Source: Bacteroidia bacterium
GTDB taxonomy: Bacteria; Bacteroidota; Bacteroidia; Bacteroidales; Azobacteroidaceae
Direction of reading: 5' to 3'
Assembly (NCBI GenBank): GCA_025996815.1
Contig: BNTT01000005.1
Location: 1 to 48,912 of the forward strand
DNA length: 48,912 nucleotides
Part shown: piece after piece, positions 34,869-42,129 of the stretch
Position numbering within the stretch: the stretch's first letter is position 1
Layout of the letters: each line of letters begins with the position of its first letter
The notes under the pieces: model-generated
The model's database searches: none
Told to the model about the DNA's origin: nothing
The model's input: the letters and a program-made list of their open reading frames with translations, nothing else
Made by a program: the position numbers and the translations under genes

Positions 34869-36860
34869 ATGAGGCACAGACTTTTTATTTTTTCTTTTTT
34901 GACGGCTAATTGTCTGCCGACAATGGCTCAAACGATGGATTCAACACAAATTAAGGTGCTGGACGAGGTGGAGGTGCGCGCCAATCGCCCGCCCACGTTC
35001 CAATCCACGTCCCCGACGCAGGTGTTGCAAGCCAACGACTGGACAAAGTTCGGCGCATCGCAGGTTTCCGATGCCGTGAAGCACTTTTCGGGCGTGCAGG
35101 TGAAGGACTACGGCGGCGTTGGCGGACTGAAAACGGTGTCGCTGCGCAGTCTGGGAGCCAACCACACTGGGGTCGTCTACGACGGCGTGCCTGTAACGGA
35201 TATGCAGACGGGACAGATAGATTTAGGTCGCTTTTCGCTCAATTTTGTGGATTTGCTCAGCCTCACCATTGGCGAAAGCGACTTTCTTTTGCAAACGGCG
35301 CAGGCGCAGGCGTTGGCGGGGGCGTTGAGTATCACTACCGGTCAGGGGATTGCGGGTCAAGCCCGCAATGACATTCGGGCGGCGGTTAATGTGGGGTCGT
35401 TTGGGTTGCTCAACCCGTCTGTAATGTACGGAAAATCCTTGTCGGGCGGCTTGTCGCTCACTGTCATCGGCGATTATCTGAGAACGGACGGCAACTATCC
35501 GTTTACACAGCGCATCGGCACTCGCCCCACGCACCGTAAACGCCTCAATTCCGATGTCGAAACTTTCAAAATGGAGGCTAACCTCAACGGCAAATTCAAA
35601 AACGGCGGACGAATGCAGTTCAAAACCGGCTTCTACGGCTCCGGCAGAGGACTGCCCGGCTCCGCTATCTATTATAATGACTATGCCGGCGAGCGGCTGA
35701 AAAACAGGGAGGTGTTTTCGCAAATCCATCTCACTCAGCCGATTAGCAAGCGCTTGGATATGTTGGCAAATGCCAAAGTGCATTTTTTCTTTATTGATTA
35801 CAAAAACTATCTTTATGGCACACAAACAAAATACTATCAATCAGCACTTTATCTAAACGCCACGCTCCGCTATAAATTTTCCGAAACCATTGCCCTGTCG
35901 TGGGCAAACGATGTGCAGGGGGATAATTTCAGCAAGCAGGATTGGTTTGCAAATGCCAAAGAGAGAGCAACTTGGCTCAGCGCACTCGCCGGGCAATACG
36001 CCAACCGGACGTTTACGCTCACTGCCAAATTGCTGAACACGTATGCCGTTGATGAATATCACCATCTGTCGCCCTACGTGGGGCTGTCGGTGCGCCCGCT
36101 GCAAAATCTGCCGGTGCGACTGCGCGCATTTTACAAAAATTCGTACCGCCTGCCAACGCTTGGCGACCTCAATTACGGCACAGTGCCCGCCCTCCTGAAG
36201 CCCGAAAGTGCCAATCAAATTGATGTGGGCTTGACGGTCGCAACGGCTTTCGGCGAAAAAATTCCCTACCTGTCTTTTTCGGGCGATGTCTATAAAAATC
36301 GTGTGCGCGATAAAATCGTCGCCATCCCGCGCGGCAGTATGGTAGCGTGGTCGATGCAAAACATCGGAAAGGTGGATATTACGGGCGTGGATGTCAATTT
36401 GGCGACGCAAATCCCCGTAGGGACACTGCGCGCAACGCCCCTACAAATCAATATTGCCGGCACTTACACCTTTCAGGATGCCGTGGACAAGACCGACCGC
36501 ACATCGCCCCGCTACAACAATCAAATCCCCTTCTCCGCCCGCCATTCGGCATCGGGCGTGCTGGGCGTGCAAACGCCGTGGTTAAACATCAATTATAATG
36601 TATTGTACTGCGGGCAACGCTATCACGGGCACGTCAATCAGCCCACCAATCGGATGCCCGCCTTTGCCGAACACGGCATTTCCGCGCAGCGCAAAATAAA
36701 AACGAAGCACCTCACGTGGACACTTTCGGGTGAATGCAAAAATCTATTCAACACGCAATATGAGGTGGTGAACAACTACCCGATGTCGGGGCGAAGTTGG
36801 ATTTTGAGGGTGAAAGTTATGAGTAATGAAATTATTAATTTAAATTATATAAAAAAATGA
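34869..36860 (+). CDS. btuB: TonB-dependent cobalamin receptor, BtuB type, with in-frame palindrome
   Basis: A 663-residue outer-membrane receptor. Signal peptide to about residue 21, TonB-box-like KVLDEVEVRA, plug domain (VSDAVKHFSGVQVKDYGG, LRSLGANHTGVVYDGVPVTD), then a 22-strand barrel with FYKNSYRLPTLGDL. Riboswitch control and the coupled BtuG-like gene identify the substrate as a corrinoid. Residues about 158-169 (GQGIAGQARNDI) come from a palindromic repeat found intergenically at 21293. The C-terminus extends past the expected strand (WILRVKV) by [13 protein letters not shown], encoded by ATGAGTAATGA-like repeats; this masks the usual terminal aromatic residue. Confidence 0.93.
   Translation: MRHRLFIFSFLTANCLPTMAQTMDSTQIKVLDEVEVRANRPPTFQSTSPTQVLQANDWTKFGASQVSDAVKHFSGVQVKDYGGVGGLKTVSLRSLGANHTGVVYDGVPVTDMQTGQIDLGRFSLNFVDLLSLTIGESDFLLQTAQAQALAGALSITTGQGIAGQARNDIRAAVNVGSFGLLNPSVMYGKSLSGGLSLTVIGDYLRTDGNYPFTQRIGTRPTHRKRLNSDVETFKMEANLNGKFKNGGRMQFKTGFYGSGRGLPGSAIYYNDYAGERLKNREVFSQIHLTQPISKRLDMLANAKVHFFFIDYKNYLYGTQTKYYQSALYLNATLRYKFSETIALSWANDVQGDNFSKQDWFANAKERATWLSALAGQYANRTFTLTAKLLNTYAVDEYHHLSPYVGLSVRPLQNLPVRLRAFYKNSYRLPTLGDLNYGTVPALLKPESANQIDVGLTVATAFGEKIPYLSFSGDVYKNRVRDKIVAIPRGSMVAWSMQNIGKVDITGVDVNLATQIPVGTLRATPLQINIAGTYTFQDAVDKTDRTSPRYNNQIPFSARHSASGVLGVQTPWLNINYNVLYCGQRYHGHVNQPTNRMPAFAEHGISAQRKIKTKHLTWTLSGECKNLFNTQYEVVNNYPMSGRSWILRVKVMSNEIINLNYIKK
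35343..35373. repeat. CGGGTCAAGCCCG palindromic element inside btuB
   Basis: CAGGGGATTGCGGGTCAAGC followed by CCGCAATGACA; stem GCGGG/CCCGC. It differs from the intergenic copy at 21293-21324 by one substitution and one deleted base. Confidence 0.85.
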
Positions 36861-37966
36861 CAAAGTTTAGAGTGTTTAAGACGCTGATTTTCAGCGCATG
36901 TGTGATGGGAGTGTTAACGGCTTGCAATGAGGACGATGAACTATCGACCTCAAAGGTGGTGGTGGTGCCGATACCGGATGGGCCGGGCGTGTACATTCTC
37001 AATGAAGGGGGGATGGGAGGCAACAATTCCACCCTGACCCATTACAATTTTGGCACACAGGCTATCACTGCCGATGTGTTGTCAACAAGCCCATTGGGCG
37101 ACATCGGGCAAGACATGATTGCTTACGGCAGCAAATTGTACATCGCCGTCAATGCCTCAAGCAATGTGACGGTATTAAACTTGCAGACAGGTGTGCTCCA
37201 ACGTATTCCTCTATTCAACGGTAATGCGCCGCGCTCGCCACGCTATTTAGCATCAGACAATGGCAAAGTGTATGTTACAGCCTACGACGGCACGGTTTCG
37301 TGCATCGACACGGCAAGTTTGGCAGTCGAACAAACACTTGCAATTGCGGGCGCAACCAAGTTGGAGGGCATCGCGGCAGCCAATGGCAAGTTGTATATTG
37401 CCAATTACCGGCAAGACGAGAATCATACCACTTTCGACAGCTACATATTTATTGTAGATATTGCGACTTTTGCAAAAGTAAATCAGTTAGAAATGGGCAC
37501 AAACCCCTACATCGTGCGTGCAGATGCGAAAGGCGACATTTATGTGACCCATCAAGGCGATTTTGCATTAGACAAGGGCGGGCTGCAACGCATTGATAAA
37601 AACACAAATGCCATAACAGCCGTAAACACGGGCGACCTCATTGCCAACTGCAATTTCACGATTTTGGGCAACGACCTCTATTTCTTTGGCAGAACCTACA
37701 ATGAGGATTATTCGACAAACAACTCGCTGGGCATCTTCAACATTGAAAATCAGCAGGTTACACATATTGTTACAGACGGCACAACATTTGACACCGTCTA
37801 CGGCATCGGCGTAAATCCCACCTCCGGCGACGTTTTCATATCCAACACCAACTATCAGGACGACGGCGAAGTGTATGTATTTGGAGCCGATGGAGTGAAG
37901 AAAAAGACAATCCCTGTCGGCATCAATGCCAACGCTTTTGTGTTCAACCGCCCGTCTAACGAATGA
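36857..37966 (+). CDS. BtuG-like surface lipoprotein (YncE/DUF5074 beta-propeller)
   Basis: A 369-residue lipoprotein with lipobox LTAC (Cys22). Repeated propeller blades are visible ([71 protein letters not shown]). In Bacteroides, BtuG is exactly such a propeller lipoprotein, encoded next to btuB, that captures B12 at the cell surface and passes it to BtuB. The ATGA overlap with btuB and shared riboswitch make this role the best inference. It ends convergently with hisF, overlapping by 11 bp. Confidence 0.87.
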   Translation: MTKFRVFKTLIFSACVMGVLTACNEDDELSTSKVVVVPIPDGPGVYILNEGGMGGNNSTLTHYNFGTQAITADVLSTSPLGDIGQDMIAYGSKLYIAVNASSNVTVLNLQTGVLQRIPLFNGNAPRSPRYLASDNGKVYVTAYDGTVSCIDTASLAVEQTLAIAGATKLEGIAAANGKLYIANYRQDENHTTFDSYIFIVDIATFAKVNQLEMGTNPYIVRADAKGDIYVTHQGDFALDKGGLQRIDKNTNAITAVNTGDLIANCNFTILGNDLYFFGRTYNEDYSTNNSLGIFNIENQQVTHIVTDGTTFDTVYGIGVNPTSGDVFISNTNYQDDGEVYVFGADGVKKKTIPVGINANAFVFNRPSNE

Positions 37967-38714
37967 TGATATTTTCACTCCTCAAATACCGTTTCAACTC
38001 CGGTATAGGGATTTCGCCGAAGTGAAAAACGCTGGCGGCGAGGGCGGCATCGGCTTTTCCAAGGGTAAACACATCGCGGAAATGTTCCCTGGTGCCCGCC
38101 CCGCCGGAGGCGATGACGGGGATACCCAAATCGTCGGACAAGCGGGCTAATGCCTCATTGGCATAGCCCGTTTTTGCGCCGTCGTGAGCCATGGAGGTGA
38201 ACAGGATTTCGCCCGCCCCGCGGTTTTCGGCTTCCTTTGCCCACCCGAAGAGGTCTTTGTCGGTGGGGATGCGCCCGCCGTTGAGGTAGCATATCCACTC
38301 GGCTGGGGTGGGGTGGGGGGCTGCATCAATCGCCACGACACAGACCTGAGAACCGAAATTTCGCGCGATTTCTTCAATCAGATGCGGGTTGCGGATGGCT
38401 GCCGAATTGATAGACACCTTGTCGGCACCGGCATTCAAAAGCCTGTCCACATCGCTCAGTTCGTTGATGCCGCCGCCCACGGTGAAAGGGATGCTGACCG
38501 TCGCAGCCACGCGGCGCACCAGGTCGAGAAACGTTTTGCGCCCTTCGTGCGAAGCGGTGATGTCGAGATACACAAGTTCGTCGGCACCCTGGTCGCTGTA
38601 TTGCCGACCCAACTCCACAGGGTCGCCCGCGTCGCGAAAATCGACGAAATGCACGCCTTTGACGGTAGTGCCGTCTTTCACGTCCAAGCAGGGAATGATT
38701 CGTTTTGCAAGCAT
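37956..38714 (-). CDS. hisF: Imidazole glycerol phosphate synthase subunit HisF
   Basis: A 252-residue TIM-barrel enzyme that, with glutaminase HisH, makes imidazole glycerol phosphate and AICAR in histidine synthesis. [15 protein letters not shown] has catalytic Asp11, VVAIDA the second catalytic Asp, and the phosphate-binding loops [18 protein letters not shown] and VIASGGAG are intact. Length is normal. It has its own promoter, and no other his gene is in this window, whereas hisF usually clusters with hisA, hisH and hisI. Confidence 0.96.
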   Translation of the reverse strand: MLAKRIIPCLDVKDGTTVKGVHFVDFRDAGDPVELGRQYSDQGADELVYLDITASHEGRKTFLDLVRRVAATVSIPFTVGGGINELSDVDRLLNAGADKVSINSAAIRNPHLIEEIARNFGSQVCVVAIDAAPHPTPAEWICYLNGGRIPTDKDLFGWAKEAENRGAGEILFTSMAHDGAKTGYANEALARLSDDLGIPVIASGGAGTREHFRDVFTLGKADAALAASVFHFGEIPIPELKRYLRSENIIIR

Positions 38715-38730
38715 AAAAGTTTAATCGGTG

Positions 38731-38738
38731 CAAAGGTA
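38731..38738 (-). promoter_or_regulatory. -7 promoter box of hisF
   Basis: TACCTTTG on the minus strand, 17 bp before the hisF ATG. Confidence 0.6.
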
Positions 38739-38793
38739 CGAAAATTTTTTTGCTCCTTTTTCCCGCAAAAGGAGTTTTTTCAAAAGAAAATAT

Positions 38794-38801
38794 TACCTTT
38801 G
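38794..38801 (+). promoter_or_regulatory. -7 promoter box of atpG
   Basis: TACCTTTG 29 bp before the atpG ATG, showing that atpG here begins a new transcript. Confidence 0.6.
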
Positions 38802-38829
38802 CAGTTCGTAATTCATAAAGTTTTAAAAA

Positions 38830-39741
38830 ATGCCTTCATTAAAAGAGATAAAGAGTCGGATTGGCTCCGTGAAATCGACGAAGAAGATTACTTCTGCCAT
38901 GAAAATGGTGGCTTCGGCGAAGTTGCGCAAATCCCAAAAGCGGATTGAAAGTTTTTTGCCCTATCAGCACAAATTGGACGAGATTTTGAAGTCTTTTTTG
39001 GGTGCTTCACCCGATTTTGCGTCGAATTTGGCGGAGGAGCGCGATGTGAAACGTGTAGCCATCGTTGCCCTGTCGTCCAATTCCAGCCTGTGCGGTGCGT
39101 TTAATGCCAATGCGTTCAAACTTTTCAAGGAAACGCTGGCTCGCTACCGGCATTTGCCCGACGACGCGATTGAAATTTATGCCGTCGGCAAAAAAATCGA
39201 GGGCGAAATTCGTAAGTTGAGGCGCGAATTTAATTTCAGGGGCAGTTACATCCCGCTGATGGACGAGCCTAATTTTGCGGGTGCGAAGCAGATTGCGCAG
39301 TCGCTGATGACGGATTTTCGCCAACACAAGATTGACAAGGTTGAACTGGTCTATAACCATTTCAAAAGTTCCGCCGTGCAGGTGCCAACGGTGGAGCAAT
39401 TTCTTCCGGTGAGCAGCCCCAAAAGCCCCCTAAATCCCCCTCAGGGGGACTTAAACTCCCCCCTTGAGGGGGGGCAGGGGGGGGCTGATTATATCGTGGA
39501 GCCTGACCGAGAGACCATTTTGCAGGCATTGATTCCGCAGTCGTTGCAGAGCAAAGTGTATGCCGTTGTTGCCGATTCGTCGGCTGCCGAGCAGGCGGCG
39601 CGCCTCGTGGCGATGCAGGTGGCAACCGACAATGCCGAAGATATTTTGGACGAACTGACCATTCAGTTCAATAAACAGCGGCAGCAAGCCATCACCAGCG
39701 AGTTGCTGGATATTGTTGGCGGAGCCGAAGCACAAAAATAA
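38830..39741 (+). CDS. atpG: ATP synthase gamma subunit, with in-frame repeat insertion
   Basis: A 303-residue central-stalk subunit of F1Fo ATP synthase. The N-terminal helix (LKEIKSRIGSVKSTKKITSAMKMVA, given in parts) and the C-terminal helix (FNKQRQQAITSELLDIVGGA) that form the rotating coiled coil are intact, as is LSSNSSLCGAFNANAF. Residues 195-218, a run of Ser/Pro/Leu/Gly between EQFLPV and ADYIVEP, are encoded by two C/G-rich palindromes and look foreign to the family. Outside the insert the length is normal. The gene stands alone with its own promoter, away from atpA, which usually precedes it. Confidence 0.95.
   Translation: MPSLKEIKSRIGSVKSTKKITSAMKMVASAKLRKSQKRIESFLPYQHKLDEILKSFLGASPDFASNLAEERDVKRVAIVALSSNSSLCGAFNANAFKLFKETLARYRHLPDDAIEIYAVGKKIEGEIRKLRREFNFRGSYIPLMDEPNFAGAKQIAQSLMTDFRQHKIDKVELVYNHFKSSAVQVPTVEQFLPVSSPKSPLNPPQGDLNSPLEGGQGGADYIVEPDRETILQALIPQSLQSKVYAVVADSSAAEQAARLVAMQVATDNAEDILDELTIQFNKQRQQAITSELLDIVGGAEAQK
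39412..39483. repeat. Two CCCCC/GGGGG palindromes inside atpG
   Basis: A 72-bp, 24-codon segment containing CCCCCTCAGGGGG (39436-39448) and CCCCCCTTGAGGGGGG. The arrangement AAAGCCCCCTAAATCCCCC resembles interspersed repeats seen in other Bacteroidota genomes. Confidence 0.85.
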
Positions 39742-39746
39742 TTAAT

Positions 39747-40616
39747 ATGACTATCCCTGCAAATTATCTGCGCGACATTGCCGCCAAGTTGGCGCAAAAC
39801 GATACACCGGATTGCGACTCTGTACCGCGCGTGGATGCCCTGCCGAATATCGACAGCATCAAGGAGTTGGTGAACGAGGCAATCGTCGTATTTTTTCCGC
39901 GTTTTTTCAGCGATGCCAAAGCCGGCGGCGTAGAAAAGTCGTTGGAACGTCTATACACATTGCTTAACACACAGATATACTGCTGTTTATATCATATCGA
40001 CGAATCGGCGGCAACTCAAACGGCGGCGGATATGACGCTTGCTTTCTTCGGTAAACTCCCCGAAATCAAGCGGTTGCTGGCAACGGACGTTAGAGCGGTG
40101 CTGGATTACGACCCTGCGGCGACCGATTATAGTGAGGTGGTGTTTTGCTACCCTGCCATCCTGACGATGGTGCACTACCGTATGGCGCACGAGTTGCTGC
40201 TGATGAAGATTCCGCTCCTGCCGCGCATCATCACCGAGTTGGCGCATTCTGCCACGGGCATCGAAATTCATCCGGGGGCAACAATCGGCGAATATTTCTG
40301 CATCGACCACGGCACCGGCGTGGTGATTGGCGAAACCTGCGTGATAGGCAACCACGTCAGGCTCTATCAGGGCGTAACGCTCGGCGCAAAAGGCTTCGTC
40401 TACGACAGCAACGGTCTGCCGCTCAACGTGCCGCGCCACCCCATCATCGAAGACAATGTGATTATTTACTCCAATTCCACCATTCTGGGACGCATCACGA
40501 TTGGGCACGACTCCGTCATCGGCGGCAACGTCTGGCAGGCAAACAGCGTGCCTCCCCATTCGCACATCGTGCAGAAAAAGGCTGTTGCCTCGTTCACAGA
40601 CGGGTTGGGCATCTAA
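39747..40616 (+). CDS. cysE: Serine O-acetyltransferase
   Basis: A 289-residue cytoplasmic enzyme making O-acetylserine, the carbon acceptor for sulfide in cysteine synthesis. The C-terminal left-handed beta-helix has GIEIHPGATIGEYFCIDHGTGVVIGETCVIG (given in parts: GIEIHPGATIGEYFC, IDHGTGVVIGETCVIG), GVTLGAKGF and RHPIIEDNVIIYSNSTILG; the His-Asp catalytic pair is in the IDHGTG region. The long N-terminal helical domain resembles the EpsC/SatA form. It begins 5 bp after atpG, so the two are probably co-transcribed. Confidence 0.93.
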   Translation: MTIPANYLRDIAAKLAQNDTPDCDSVPRVDALPNIDSIKELVNEAIVVFFPRFFSDAKAGGVEKSLERLYTLLNTQIYCCLYHIDESAATQTAADMTLAFFGKLPEIKRLLATDVRAVLDYDPAATDYSEVVFCYPAILTMVHYRMAHELLLMKIPLLPRIITELAHSATGIEIHPGATIGEYFCIDHGTGVVIGETCVIGNHVRLYQGVTLGAKGFVYDSNGLPLNVPRHPIIEDNVIIYSNSTILGRITIGHDSVIGGNVWQANSVPPHSHIVQKKAVASFTDGLGI

Positions 40617-40627
40617 AATCCTGCACA

Positions 40628-41680
40628 ATGCCACTCCATCAAATTGCCGCGAGCAGGCTTCAAAGCCATCATCTTTTGGACACCGATTTTCGGACGCCCC
40701 GAGAGGTTGTTGCGTGGATGGGAGCTATGCAGGCGCAGGATTACGCAATGGCGAAGTGGGCTATCGGCGTGCGGCTTCCGGGCAGCACCGAGCGGATGGT
40801 GGAGGAGGCTTTCAATCGCGGGGATATACTCCGCACCCACGTGATGCGCCCGACGTGGCATTTTGTTGTGCCCGAAGACCTTCGCGGGATGTTGCTGCTG
40901 TCGGCAGAGCGTATCAAATCGTCTTCCCGCTCGCGGGACAGGGATTTGGGCATCACGGAGGCACTTTACGACAAAAGCAATCAGGCTATCCGAAAAGCAT
41001 TGGAAGGCGGTAAGCACCTGACACGCAAAGAGTTATCTGATGAATTGGAACGCGCACACATCGCGGTAGATTCGTCCCGCCTGTACCATTTTTTGATGCG
41101 GGCGGAGGTGGATGCCATCGTGTGCAGCGGGGCGATGCAGGGGAAGGAGCACACCTACGCCCTGCTGGACGAGCGCACGCCGACATCGTCCGCCGTGTCG
41201 AAAGAGGAAGCATTGGCAAAATTGACGCAACGCTATTTCAGAAGCCACAGTCCGGCAACTTTATCCGACTTCGTGTGGTGGTCGGGCTTGTCGCAGACGG
41301 AAGCAAAAAGGGGGTTGGAAGCCACAAAAGCGGATTTTTGCGCGGAGGAAATAGACGGGCGCACCTATTGGGTGCCAACGACATTCAAGGAGGGAGTGAA
41401 TCCGAAAAAATCCGTGCTCTTATTGCCTGCTTTCGACGAATACATCATCGCTTACACCGACCGCACGGCGGTGCTTCCCGCCCAAAACCTCAGCAAAGCC
41501 ATTTCCAGCAACGGCGTTTTCCGCCCGGTCATCGTCGCCAACGGGCAAGTCATCGGACTGTGGAAAAAATCGCCAAGCAAGAAGCAGGCGGTGCTATTGA
41601 ATTATTTTGAAGTCGGCAGCGACTGCGAGTCCCGCGAGGTGGAGGATGCTGTGGGCAGTTTCCAAAAGTTCTTACTCTGA
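40628..41680 (+). CDS. Winged-helix DNA-binding protein of the HTH_42 / AlkZ-like glycosylase family
   Basis: A 350-residue protein from ATG 40628; the open frame extends far upstream inside cysE, but the family homology starts with LHQIAASRLQSHHLL. MGAMQAQDYAMAKWAIG carries the QxQ motif (Gln-Ala-Gln) that is catalytic in AlkZ-type glycosylases acting on interstrand crosslinks and bulky adducts. THVMRPTWHFVVPEDL, SPATLSDFVWWSGLSQTEAK, LLPAFDEYIIAYTDR and GLWKK match the rest of the family. It starts 11 bp after cysE, and the activity is inferred from the motif only. Confidence 0.87.
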   Translation: MPLHQIAASRLQSHHLLDTDFRTPREVVAWMGAMQAQDYAMAKWAIGVRLPGSTERMVEEAFNRGDILRTHVMRPTWHFVVPEDLRGMLLLSAERIKSSSRSRDRDLGITEALYDKSNQAIRKALEGGKHLTRKELSDELERAHIAVDSSRLYHFLMRAEVDAIVCSGAMQGKEHTYALLDERTPTSSAVSKEEALAKLTQRYFRSHSPATLSDFVWWSGLSQTEAKRGLEATKADFCAEEIDGRTYWVPTTFKEGVNPKKSVLLLPAFDEYIIAYTDRTAVLPAQNLSKAISSNGVFRPVIVANGQVIGLWKKSPSKKQAVLLNYFEVGSDCESREVEDAVGSFQKFLL

Positions 41681-41999
41681 AGTCGATATTGACACGTATG
41701 GCAATGTCACTATTCAGAAGCCCGGAAAGCATAGCCACACCCTGTTCTGTAAATACAAAAGGCATTTTACGGACACCTCCCCAACTTGAAGTCACAAATT
41801 GTGACTTCAAGATTTCCCACTCGTCAGTTGTCAACTGAAACATAAAATCGGCTGGAAATCGTTTGAGGTTACGTTTTACCGATTGATTCAGTTGCTTAGT
41901 TTTAACTTGATACAACTCTGCCAATTCAAAGTCAAACATCACATTTTGACCATGAATTTCACGAATTTTGTTCTGAATTTGAATTATTTGTAATTCCAT
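41550..41999 (-). pseudogene. ORF6N-domain protein, C-terminally truncated
   Basis: The first 105 residues form a clear ORF6N domain (KIREIHGQNVMFDFELAELY, VKTKQLNQSVKRNLKRFPAD, FVFTEQGVAMLSGLLNSDIA), a DNA-binding module of phage antirepressor-like proteins. Homology stops after VNI at 41685, four bases from the stop codon of the convergent AlkZ-like gene; the frame then runs 44 codons antisense through that gene. Normal members have a further helical region. A deletion that brought the two genes together is the simplest explanation. Its promoter box is still present. Confidence 0.78.
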
Positions 42000-42032
42000 A
42001 CTGATTAATAATTACGTTTTGTAAAATTATCG

Positions 42033-42040
42033 CAAAGGTA
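42033..42040 (-). promoter_or_regulatory. -7 promoter box of the ORF6N remnant
   Basis: TACCTTTG on the minus strand, 34 bp before the ATG at 41999. Confidence 0.5.
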
Positions 42041-42129
42041 AGGTATTTTTGGGACATTCACAAATAATTTCCAAAGTTTTTGCGCTCACTTAAAAAAGTT
42101 AATTGACACATTTCCTTGGCTCAAATGCT

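Noticed and set aside
38320..38345. G-rich stretch in hisF as another in-frame insert
   Set aside because: The encoded APHPTPAEW loop is only one or two residues longer than in typical HisF, so an insertion is not needed to explain it.
40145..40627. Upstream extension of the AlkZ-like frame through cysE
   Set aside because: The extension overlaps a conserved enzyme in another frame and is Arg/His-rich; family homology begins at 40628.
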